DNA of 22,696 bases, from assembly GCF_002479325.1 (NCBI RefSeq), contig NZ_DLMO01000182.1:1-22696 (forward strand), read 5' to 3'. A model generated the notes under the pieces. The model did no database searches, was not told the DNA's origin, and worked only from the letters and a program-made list of their open reading frames with translations. A program made the position numbers and the translations under genes. Below are positions 1-6,688 of this stretch, in pieces. This stretch comes from Brevundimonas sp. UBA7534. GTDB lineage: Bacteria > Pseudomonadota > Alphaproteobacteria > Caulobacterales > Caulobacteraceae. Numbering within the stretch: the stretch's first letter is position 1; each line of letters opens with the position of its first letter.

Positions 1-955
1 CGTGGCGGAGGCCCTGGCCGAACTGGACGCCCATGCCGCCTTGGCCGAGTGGGCCGAAGAGGTCGGAGCCACCCGGCCAGTGGTCGACGACACCCTGGTC
101 TTCGCCGTCGAGGCCGGACGCCATCCGGTGGTCGAGGCGGCGGTCAAGGCGGCGGGCGATCCCTATACGCCCAATGACGCCCGGCTGGACGGATCGGGCC
201 AGGACTGCGCCCGGCTGGCCATCGTCACCGGCCCGAACATGGCCGGTAAATCCACCTTCCTGCGCCAGAACGCTCTTCTGGTGATCCTGGCTCAGGCCGG
301 CGCCTTTGTGCCCGCCCGATCGATGCGGCTGGGCGTGGTCGATCGCCTGTTCAGTCGCGTCGGGGCCGGCGACGACCTGGCGCGGGGCCGCTCCACCTTC
401 ATGATGGAGATGGTCGAGACCGCCGCCATCCTGACCCAGGCGACGCCGCAGAGCTTCGTCGTGCTGGACGAGATCGGGCGCGGCACCGCCACCTACGACG
501 GCCTGGCCATCGCCTGGGCCACGGCCGAGGCGCTGCACGAGACCAATCGCGCCCGCACCCTGTTCGCCACCCACTATCACGAGTTGGCCCAGCTGGAGAC
601 GCGGCTGGACCACGTCTGCAACCTGTCCATGGTCGCGCGAGAGTGGAACGGCGAACTGGTCTTCCTGCACGAGGCGGCGCCGGGGGCGGCCGACCGGTCC
701 TATGGCGTGCAGGTGGCCAAACTGGCCGGGGTGCCCGCCTCGGTGGTGGCGCGGGCCCGCTCGGTGCTGGAGCGGCTGGAGGGGGAAAAGGCCGCCGCCG
801 CCCGCCTGGACGACCTGCCCCTTTTCGCCTTGGCCGAGCCGGAGCCGCCGCGCGGCCCTTCGGTTGCCGAGACGGCGCTGCTGAATCTGGACCCCGACGC
901 GCTGACTCCTCGCGAAGCGCTGGAAACGCTCTACAGGCTGAAAGCCCTGATCTGA
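1..955 (+). CDS. mutS: DNA mismatch repair ATPase MutS, C-terminal part (5' end outside window)
   Basis: This is the ABC-type ATPase end of MutS, the protein that binds base mismatches and recruits MutL. The frame is open through the left edge, so the mismatch-binding, connector and lever domains lie outside the window. Numbering from the GTG at position 2, the Walker A loop GPNMAGKST is at residues 77-85, the signature segment GRSTFMMEM at about 129-137, Walker B VVLDEIGRGT at 153-162 and the ATHYHEL switch at 189-195. A C-terminal helical tail follows, as in bacterial MutS. All nucleotide-binding motifs are intact, which argues for a working gene. It ends 65 bases before the chemoreceptor start. 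I cannot check the Phe-X-Glu mismatch-reading motif. Confidence 0.97.
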   Translation, partial: VAEALAELDAHAALAEWAEEVGATRPVVDDTLVFAVEAGRHPVVEAAVKAAGDPYTPNDARLDGSGQDCARLAIVTGPNMAGKSTFLRQNALLVILAQAGAFVPARSMRLGVVDRLFSRVGAGDDLARGRSTFMMEMVETAAILTQATPQSFVVLDEIGRGTATYDGLAIAWATAEALHETNRARTLFATHYHELAQLETRLDHVCNLSMVAREWNGELVFLHEAAPGAADRSYGVQVAKLAGVPASVVARARSVLERLEGEKAAAARLDDLPLFALAEPEPPRGPSVAETALLNLDPDALTPREALETLYRLKALI

Positions 956-963
956 CTGGCTTC

Positions 964-1006
964 GGCGGTTCTTAACCGTTGGCCGTCACGGTGCGTGGGA
1001 ACCGCC
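964..1006 (+). promoter_or_regulatory. Inverted repeats in the mutS-chemoreceptor gap
   Basis: GGCGGTTC (964-971) is perfectly complementary to GAACCGCC (999-1006). A shorter hairpin, CGGTT-CTT-AACCG (966-978), uses part of the same left arm, so the two folds exclude each other. The segment also contains TTAACC (972-977), which matches a CtrA half-site. It lies directly upstream of the chemoreceptor ATG at 1021. There is no T-run, so a simple intrinsic terminator is unlikely. Function is inferred only. Confidence 0.35.
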
Positions 1007-1020
1007 GATGGGGGCCGCGC

Positions 1021-2823
1021 ATGACGTTTCGATCTCTTTCCCTGGCCAACAAGACGGCTCTCATGGTCGTCGCGTCGGTCACGGTCGTGGCCCTGGCGCT
1101 GACGATCGTCGCCGGCTGGATGATGGCCAGGGACGCGCGCCTGATGGCCGCCGAGCGGCAGGACGCCAACATGCGCGTCGCCTGGGATGTGCTGGGCGAC
1201 TACGGATCGGCGTTCTCGGCGCGCGACGGCCGGCTTTACGTCGGCTCCACGCCGCTGAACGGGTTGGTCGAGCCGGTGGACCGGATCAAGACCCTGGTGG
1301 GCGGCACCGCCACCGTCTTCCAGGGCGACACCCGCATCACCACCAACGTCAAGAAGGACGACGGCTCGCGCGCCGTTGGCACCAAGCTCAATCCCGGCCC
1401 CGTGTACGACGCCGTGCTGCGTGACGGCAAACCCTATCGGGGCCAGGCCGACATTCTCGGCAAGCCCTATTTCGTCGCCTACGACCCGATCAAGGACGCT
1501 TCGGGCGCCGTCGTCGGCGTGCTTTACGTCGGCATCCCCCAGGCCGACTTCATGGCCACGGTGAACCAGATGCTGCTGGCGTTGTTCGGCGTCGGGGCGG
1601 TGGTCGCCCTGGTCGTTCTGGGCGGGTGCCTTTATCTGTCGCGGCGGATGTTCGCGCCGCTTGGCGAGCTGCGCCAGCGGATGGAGGCGCTGCAGCAGGG
1701 ACGGCTGGAAATCAGCGTGCCCTGGGCCGGACGCAGCGACGACATCGGCCAGATCGCCCGCGCCGTGGTCTCGTTCCGCGACGCCGCCGTCAAGCGACTG
1801 GAGATGGAGACCGAGGCCGAGGCCCTGCGCGAGACCGCCAAGGCCAATCGCATCGCCGCCGAACAGGAACGTCACCGGATCGCCGAAGAGGACGCCGTCG
1901 TCGTGGCGGCCCTGGGCGAAGGCCTGTCATCCCTGGCGCGCGGCGACCTGACCCATCGCATCCGCGTCGACTTCGTCGAACGCAGCCGCCAGATGAAGGA
2001 CGACTACAACGCCGCGATGGACGCGCTTGGCCAGACGATGGGCGACATTGTGGACCTGGTCCAGGCCATGCGCGCGGGCACCGCCGAGGTCACGACCGCC
2101 ACCGACGACCTGTCGCGCCGCACCGAGCGCCAGGCCGCCAGCCTGGAAGAGACCGCCGCCCCCCTGGACCAGATCACCGTCACGGTGAAAAAGACCGCCG
2201 AGGGCGCCCAGTCGGCCGCCGCCATCACCGCCGAAGCCCGCTCCGGCGCCGAGGCGCGCGAGCAGATCATCGCCGAGACCGCCGCCGCCATGATCGAGAT
2301 CGAGACGACCTCGGGCCGCATCGGCGAGATCATCGGAGTCATCGACGAGATCGCCTTCCAGACCAATCTGCTGGCCCTGAACGCCGGCGTCGAGGCGGCC
2401 CGCGCGGGCGAGGCCGGGCGCGGCTTCGCCGTGGTGGCGTCGGAGGTCCGGGCCCTGGCCCAGCGATCGGCCGAGGCGGCCAAGGAGATCAAGGCGCTGA
2501 TCGGCGCCTCCAGCGCCAGCGTCGGCGAAGGCGCGCGCCTGGTGGCGCGCACGGGCGGCGCCCTGACCGCCCTGATCGGCCAGGTGGCCCAGATCAACGG
2601 CCTGGCGGCCGAGATCGCCGCCTCGGCCCGCGAACAGGCCGTGGGCCTGGCCGAAATCAACACGGCGGTGAACCACATGGACCAGACGACCCAGCAGAAC
2701 GCGGCCATGGTCGAACAGACCACCGCCGCCAACCAGGCCCTGAGCCAGGAAGCGGACCGCCTGGCCGACCTGGTCGCCGGCTTCCGCGTGGAGACCGATA
2801 CGCCGAACGCCTGGGCGGCCTGA
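1021..2823 (+). CDS. Methyl-accepting chemotaxis protein with periplasmic Cache-type sensor
   Basis: A transmembrane chemoreceptor of 600 residues that should signal through CheW/CheA. Membrane helix 1 is at about 13-35, a periplasmic sensor at about 45-180 (the segment ending VVGVLYVGIPQ is typical of Cache3-Cache2 or single-Cache domains) and membrane helix 2 at about 184-206. A HAMP domain follows (about 207-260), then a second HAMP-like segment (about 292-345) and the long cytoplasmic coiled coil. The kinase-contacting hairpin tip is at about 441-464 (FQTNLLALNAGVEAA). The ATG at 1021 is preferred over a TTG at 979 because membrane helix 1 follows it directly and the TTG adds only an odd basic stretch. 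The C-terminus is WAA, with no NWETF-like CheR-binding pentapeptide. It resembles Caulobacter McpA-type receptors. The ligand cannot be read from the sequence. It stands alone, with no che genes in the window. Confidence 0.93.
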   Translation: MTFRSLSLANKTALMVVASVTVVALALTIVAGWMMARDARLMAAERQDANMRVAWDVLGDYGSAFSARDGRLYVGSTPLNGLVEPVDRIKTLVGGTATVFQGDTRITTNVKKDDGSRAVGTKLNPGPVYDAVLRDGKPYRGQADILGKPYFVAYDPIKDASGAVVGVLYVGIPQADFMATVNQMLLALFGVGAVVALVVLGGCLYLSRRMFAPLGELRQRMEALQQGRLEISVPWAGRSDDIGQIARAVVSFRDAAVKRLEMETEAEALRETAKANRIAAEQERHRIAEEDAVVVAALGEGLSSLARGDLTHRIRVDFVERSRQMKDDYNAAMDALGQTMGDIVDLVQAMRAGTAEVTTATDDLSRRTERQAASLEETAAPLDQITVTVKKTAEGAQSAAAITAEARSGAEAREQIIAETAAAMIEIETTSGRIGEIIGVIDEIAFQTNLLALNAGVEAARAGEAGRGFAVVASEVRALAQRSAEAAKEIKALIGASSASVGEGARLVARTGGALTALIGQVAQINGLAAEIAASAREQAVGLAEINTAVNHMDQTTQQNAAMVEQTTAANQALSQEADRLADLVAGFRVETDTPNAWAA

Positions 2824-2840
2824 AGACGGCCAGAAGACGA

Positions 2841-3527
2841 TCAGAAATCCAGGTCGGCGTAGGTCGGGGCGGGGGCGACGCCGATGAAGCGGTCGGCCAG
2901 CAGAGGTCGAAAGCAGGGGCGCGACTTGATCTTGCTGTACCAGGTCTTCAGCGCCGGCCAAGCGCCCCAGGACACCTCGCCGAAATAGTCCAGCACCGAC
3001 AGATGGGCCGCCGCGATCAGATCGGCCTGGCTGAGCCGCCGGCCTGCCAGCCAGTCCCGCGCGCCGGCGATCTCGTCCAACAGGGCCAGATGCGCCTTCA
3101 GGGCGTCGCGACCGGCGCGAAGGGCGCGCGCCTCGGGCGGACCCAGCTTCAGCAGGGGCTTCTCCATCCGTTCGTGCAGCAGGACGGCGTCGACCTCGTC
3201 GGTGAAACGGCTCGCGAACCAGGTCATGAGACGGCGCGCCTCGGCCCGTTCGGCAAGGTCGGCGGACAGCAGCAGGGGCGCCTTCTGCTGGTCCTCGATC
3301 CAGCCCAGGATCGCCGGCAGTTCGCACAGCGTCAGCTCGCGTCCCCGATCGGCCGCCTGAATCACCGGCGGCATTCCGGACGGATTGAGCGCGCCCAGGG
3401 GGCAGTCCGGCTCCCACGGCCGCACGGGAGTGTCTGTCCAGTCGATGCGCGCCTCTCCCAGCGCCAGGCGCGCGGCGCGCGAGGCGGGGTGGAAGGCGAA
3501 ATGATAGAGAACGCAGGGCTGGGCCAT
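2841..3527 (-). CDS. fzlA: GST-fold protein, probable FtsZ-binding division protein FzlA
   Basis: A 228-residue protein of glutathione S-transferase fold: thioredoxin-like N-terminal half (about 4-78, with PPVIQ at the cis-Pro position) and all-helical C-terminal half (about 90-210). It lacks the usual Glu-Ser glutathione-contact motif, having CEL at 68-70. It ends in a tail after the fold, YADLDF. From memory, FzlA of Caulobacter crescentus has this size, a functionally important Trp38 and Glu119, and a C-terminal tail needed for its division role. Trp and Glu occur here at exactly 38 and 119. FzlA curves FtsZ filaments and promotes constriction. ATG 3527 is chosen over a GTG at 3548 because MAQPCVLYHF starts directly into the first beta strand. 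It converges on the chemoreceptor gene with a 17-base gap. Alternative: an ordinary GST paralogue. Confidence 0.8.
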   Translation of the reverse strand: MAQPCVLYHFAFHPASRAARLALGEARIDWTDTPVRPWEPDCPLGALNPSGMPPVIQAADRGRELTLCELPAILGWIEDQQKAPLLLSADLAERAEARRLMTWFASRFTDEVDAVLLHERMEKPLLKLGPPEARALRAGRDALKAHLALLDEIAGARDWLAGRRLSQADLIAAAHLSVLDYFGEVSWGAWPALKTWYSKIKSRPCFRPLLADRFIGVAPAPTYADLDF

Positions 3528-3551
3528 CGACGCTAGATGCGCCGACACCCG

Positions 3552-3567
3552 TTAAACGCGCGTTTAC
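3552..3567. promoter_or_regulatory. Perfect palindrome resembling a CtrA-binding site upstream of the fzlA-like gene
   Basis: A 14-bp perfect palindrome, TAAACGCGCGTTTA (3553-3566), sits in the 44-base gap between the cation transporter gene and the fzlA-like gene, about 25 bases upstream of the latter's ATG. Read on the plus strand it is TTAA-N7-TTTAC, one base off the CtrA consensus TTAA-N7-TTAAC. It lacks the T-tract of an intrinsic terminator. Role inferred from motif and position. Confidence 0.45.
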
Positions 3568-3571
3568 CGCG

Positions 3572-4582
3572 TCAGGACCACGGCCCCTTCGGCGCGGCCG
3601 GCGCCCGGACCGCCTCGGCGGGAACGTCGGAATCAGGCGGCGCGACATCGAGAGGCTGGGCCGGCGTCGCGGCTTGGACGCCGTCTCGCGCTTGATCCAG
3701 GCCGCGCGGATCGGCGTGGATCAGCAGGTCGGCGGTCGGATAATGGCTGAGCACGCGCGTTTCGGCCTCGACCACGATGGCGTGGGCGGCTTCCAGCGTC
3801 AGGGCGGGGTCCAGGTCGACGTGCATCTGGATCATCATCACCTGGCCCGCCATGCGGGTGCGCAGCTGGTGCACGCCCGAGATGCGGGGGTCTTCCAGGA
3901 CGGCGCGGGTGATGGCGGTCAGGTCCTGTTCCGGCGCAGCCCGGTCCAGCAGATGATCGGCCGCCGCGCGCAGCATTCCGACCGCCCCCCAGAACAGCCA
4001 GACCGCGACCACCAGGCCGGCGGCGGCGTCCAGTCCGGGCGCGCCAAGGAAGGCGCCGGAAACCACGCCGACCAGAACCACGGCGTTGGCGGCCAGATCG
4101 GCGGCGTAGTGGGCGCGGTCGCCCGCCACGGCCAGGGAGCCGGTCTTCTTCAGGGCCCGCGTCTGCATAAAGACCAGGCCGGCGGTGATGACGATCGAGG
4201 CGATCACCACGCCGGTCGCCCAGGCGCCGGCCGTCACCGGACGGGGATCCAGCACCCGCTGCAGCGCCTCCCAGCCGATGAAGATCGCCGAGGCGAACAC
4301 CAGGCCGGACTGGACCAGGGCGGCCAGGGCCTCGCCCTTGCCGTGGCCGTAGCGGTGCTCGGGGTCCGGCGGGGCGGCGGCCCAGCGCACGGCGAAGAAG
4401 GTCGCCAGGGAGGCGGCCAGGTCCAGAGCGGAATCGGTCAGACTGGCCAGGATGGAGACCGAACCGGACGCCCCCAGGGCGAAAGCCTTGAGCGCGATCA
4501 GCACCACGGCGACCCCGACCGACAGACGGGTAATCCGCCGCGTGGCGAGATTGGCGTCGTCGAGGGGGGCGGGCGTAGTCAT
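3572..4582 (-). CDS. Cation diffusion facilitator (FieF/YiiP-type Zn2+/Fe2+ exporter)
   Basis: An inner-membrane divalent-cation/proton antiporter of 336 residues. Membrane-site ligands match YiiP: Asp50 and Asp54 in TM2 (LTDSALDLAAS) and His158 and Asp162 in TM5 (HYAADL). The cytoplasmic domain carries the zinc-binding set His237, His254, His267, His289 and Asp291, each offset by 5-6 residues from the E. coli FieF positions. The TM2-TM3 loop HRYGHGKGE (76-84) is also diagnostic. The DxxxD/HxxxD pattern favours Zn/Cd/Fe over Mn. After about residue 293 there is an Ala/Pro-rich tail of some 43 residues not needed for the fold. The ATG at 4582 has AAGG about 9 bases upstream. The gene lies 44 bases upstream of the fzlA-like gene, possibly co-transcribed. 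It is divergent from the citrate-synthase-like gene. Confidence 0.93.
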   Translation of the reverse strand: MTTPAPLDDANLATRRITRLSVGVAVVLIALKAFALGASGSVSILASLTDSALDLAASLATFFAVRWAAAPPDPEHRYGHGKGEALAALVQSGLVFASAIFIGWEALQRVLDPRPVTAGAWATGVVIASIVITAGLVFMQTRALKKTGSLAVAGDRAHYAADLAANAVVLVGVVSGAFLGAPGLDAAAGLVVAVWLFWGAVGMLRAAADHLLDRAAPEQDLTAITRAVLEDPRISGVHQLRTRMAGQVMMIQMHVDLDPALTLEAAHAIVVEAETRVLSHYPTADLLIHADPRGLDQARDGVQAATPAQPLDVAPPDSDVPAEAVRAPAAPKGPWS

Positions 4583-4702
4583 GGTTTCGACCTTGTCGCG
4601 CAATCGGTGTCGAAAGCCAACCGAGACGGCGCGCACGTTAGGGTTAAAGACACAAAACGCCGCTATGTCGTTTCTCGTCATTCGATCACGGGGGCGCGCG
4701 CG
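4583..4702. promoter_or_regulatory. Divergent intergenic region between the cation exporter and citrate-synthase-like genes
   Basis: This 120-base gap separates two divergent start codons, so it should hold both promoters. It is A/T-richer than its surroundings. On the plus strand GCTATGTC (4662-4669) is one base off the Caulobacter-type -10 element GCTANAWC, with no convincing -35. GGTTAA (4642-4647) is a CtrA half-site on the minus strand. Neither element is strong enough to call separately. Confidence 0.45.
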
Positions 4703-5863
4703 ATGGACGAGGATCGACGCTGGATCGACCGCAGCGAGGCCCTGATGCGCCTGGGCGTCAAGGCGCAGACCCTGTACGCCTACGTCAGCCGGGGCCGGAT
4801 CGCGGCGCGGCCGGACCCCCTGCAGCCGCGACGGAGCCTCTACGCGGCGGTCGACGTGGCGCGACTGTGCGGCAAGGAAACGGAGGAGCGCGCGACGGGT
4901 CGGCAGGCGCAGGGCGCCGCGGCCCGCGGCGAGGCGGACCTGACCTCTTCGGTCTCTCTGTTCGCGGGCGGGCGGCTGTTCTATCGCGGTCTGGACGCCG
5001 TCCAACTGGCCGAACAGGCGACGGTTGAAGAGGTCGCCCGGCGCCTGTGGGACACGCGGCCGGGCGATTGTTTCGCAGGGCTGAAGCCGCGCATCGACCC
5101 GATCGTGGGCGGGGCCGCGCGGCGGCGCATCCTGGCGGTTCTGGGGCGGCGCCTGACCGAGGACCGCTCCGTGCGCGCCCACGACGTTCAGAGCCTCAAG
5201 CGAGAGGCCGGCGGCCTGCTGAACGAAGCGGTCGACAGCCTGTCCGGCCCGGGGCCGCGTCTCTATTTCCACCAACGCTTGATGCGCGGCTTCAAGGTCT
5301 CCGAGCGGGACGGCCATCTGATCCGACGCGCGCTGATCCTCGGCGCCGAGGCGGGGCTGAGCGACGCGGTGCTGGCGACCCGTTCCGCCGCGGCCGGCGG
5401 AGCGCCGCTGGCCGGGGCCGTTCTGGCGGGCCTGACGACGCTGGAAGGCTCGACCCTGTGTGCGCTCGACGAAGTGGCGGCCTACGTGGGGGAGGCGCGA
5501 CGCGATCCCGAAGGCGCGGCGCGGCGCTGGATGGCGCTGAGGGGCTCGCCGCCCGGCTTCGGCGGCTGGAACGTCACGCCCGACGACCCGCGCGCCCATG
5601 CGCTGCTCAAGGCGGCCGATCTCGGCGACGCGTTGGCGGCGGTCCGGAGCGAGGGTGAGCGAGCCAGCGGACGCAAGGCCGATTTCGGCCTGGCGCTGGC
5701 GCTTGTCTCGCGCCGCCTGGAGCTGGGGCCGACGGGGGCGGGCGACCTGCTGATGCTGGGCCGGATGATCGGCCTGATCGCCCATGCGCTGGACCAGGTC
5801 ATCGACGGCTCGCCTATACGGGCGCGCTTGCGCTATGTGGGACCCGAACCGGGCGCGAACTGA
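4703..5863 (+). CDS. HTH plus citrate-synthase-fold protein lacking catalytic histidines
   Basis: A 386-residue protein. Residues 11-35 look like a MerR/excisionase-type helix-turn-helix (SEALMRLGV, then TLYAYVSRGRI). From about 82 on it follows the citrate synthase fold: SLFAGGRLFYRG for the usual ISxI-GxLxYRG segment, PPGFGGW near 284-289, KADFGLALA at 325-333, and IGLIAHALDQ followed by RARLRYVGP at 357-381. All three citrate synthase active-site histidine positions are changed: the DHE segment is AEAGLS (215-220), GPLHG is GSTLC (249-253) and GFGH is GFGG (285-288). Only the catalytic Asp equivalent, Asp327, remains. It is therefore probably not an active synthase and may be a ligand-sensing regulator or a partner subunit. 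The ATG has a G-run about 9 bases upstream. It is followed 23 bases later by uppP. Confidence 0.85.
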   Translation: MDEDRRWIDRSEALMRLGVKAQTLYAYVSRGRIAARPDPLQPRRSLYAAVDVARLCGKETEERATGRQAQGAAARGEADLTSSVSLFAGGRLFYRGLDAVQLAEQATVEEVARRLWDTRPGDCFAGLKPRIDPIVGGAARRRILAVLGRRLTEDRSVRAHDVQSLKREAGGLLNEAVDSLSGPGPRLYFHQRLMRGFKVSERDGHLIRRALILGAEAGLSDAVLATRSAAAGGAPLAGAVLAGLTTLEGSTLCALDEVAAYVGEARRDPEGAARRWMALRGSPPGFGGWNVTPDDPRAHALLKAADLGDALAAVRSEGERASGRKADFGLALALVSRRLELGPTGAGDLLMLGRMIGLIAHALDQVIDGSPIRARLRYVGPEPGAN

Positions 5864-5883
5864 TCCCGGTCTTCAGCGGGATC
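5862..5883 (+). promoter_or_regulatory. Hairpin covering the uppP ribosome-binding region
   Basis: GATCCCG (5862-5868) pairs perfectly with CGGGATC (5877-5883) around an 8-base loop. It starts inside the stop codon of the preceding gene and ends 3 bases before the uppP ATG. The only purine-rich stretch near that ATG, GCGGGA, lies mainly in the right arm. There is no T-tract. It could tune uppP translation or be chance in GC-rich DNA. Confidence 0.4.
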
Positions 5884-5886
5884 TTC

Positions 5887-6687
5887 ATGTCGGACTGGCT
5901 TGCGGCGATCATTCTGGGTCTGGTCGAAGGACTGACCGAGTTCATTCCGGTGTCCTCCACCGGCCATATGCTTCTGCTCGGCCATTTCATGGGCTTCGAG
6001 AGCGCCGGCAAGACCTTCGAGATCGTCATCCAGCTTGGCGCCCTGCTGGCCATCGTCAGCGTCTATTTCCGCCGGCTGTGGACGCTGGCGACGCGCTGGC
6101 CTTTCGACCCCGAGGCCCGGCGCTTCCTGATCGGCCTGCTGGTCGCCTTCGCCCCGGCGGTGGTGATCGGCTTCCTAGCCTACGACTTCATCAAGACGGT
6201 GCTGTTCGAGACGCCCCAGGTGATCTGCATCGCCCTGATTGTCGGCGGCGTCATCCTGCTGGCGCTGGACCGGATGGACAAGCGGCCCCAATGGCTGGAC
6301 GCCAATGCCTATCCGATGCGGGTCTATTTCCTGATCGGCGTGTTCCAGTGTCTGGCAATGATCCCGGGCGTGTCGCGTTCGGGCGCCACCATCGCCGGCG
6401 GCCTGCTGCTGAAGACGGACAAGCGCTCGGCCGCCGAGTTCAGCTTCTTCCTGGCCCTGCCGACGATGGGGGCGGCGGTGGCCTATGATCTGTTCAAGAA
6501 TCGCGCGGTGCTGGATTTCAGCGATATCGGCCTGATCGTCGTGGGTTTCGTCGTCGCCTTCGTTTCGGCCCTGGCGGTGGTGCGGTTCCTGCTGGACTTC
6601 GTGTCGCGGCGCGGCTTCGCCCCGTTCGCCTGGTGGCGGATCGTGGTCGGCGTCGTGGGGCTGGCCCTGCTGCAGGCCGGGTTCTGA
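5887..6687 (+). CDS. uppP: Undecaprenyl-diphosphatase UppP (BacA)
   Basis: An integral membrane enzyme that removes a phosphate from undecaprenyl diphosphate to regenerate the lipid carrier for peptidoglycan and other wall polymers. It also gives bacitracin tolerance. The 266 residues match the family length. The first signature, EGLTEFIPVSSTGH (14-27), carries the catalytic Glu14/Glu18, Ser24 and His27. The second, PGVSRSGATI (160-169), carries the essential Arg164. The remainder is hydrophobic helices, including a C-terminal pair. The stop codon is one base before the next ATG (tga-g-atg), so it is probably translationally coupled to the methyltransferase gene. Confidence 0.97.
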   Translation: MSDWLAAIILGLVEGLTEFIPVSSTGHMLLLGHFMGFESAGKTFEIVIQLGALLAIVSVYFRRLWTLATRWPFDPEARRFLIGLLVAFAPAVVIGFLAYDFIKTVLFETPQVICIALIVGGVILLALDRMDKRPQWLDANAYPMRVYFLIGVFQCLAMIPGVSRSGATIAGGLLLKTDKRSAAEFSFFLALPTMGAAVAYDLFKNRAVLDFSDIGLIVVGFVVAFVSALAVVRFLLDFVSRRGFAPFAWWRIVVGVVGLALLQAGF

Positions 6688-6688
6688 G

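Noticed and set aside
1927..3648. Long minus-strand open frame (573 codons) antisense to the chemoreceptor and continuing through the fzlA-like gene
   Set aside because: It is a frame shadow of strongly G/C-biased codons; composition is Gly/Arg/Ala/Asp-rich with no family motifs, and it overlaps well-supported genes.
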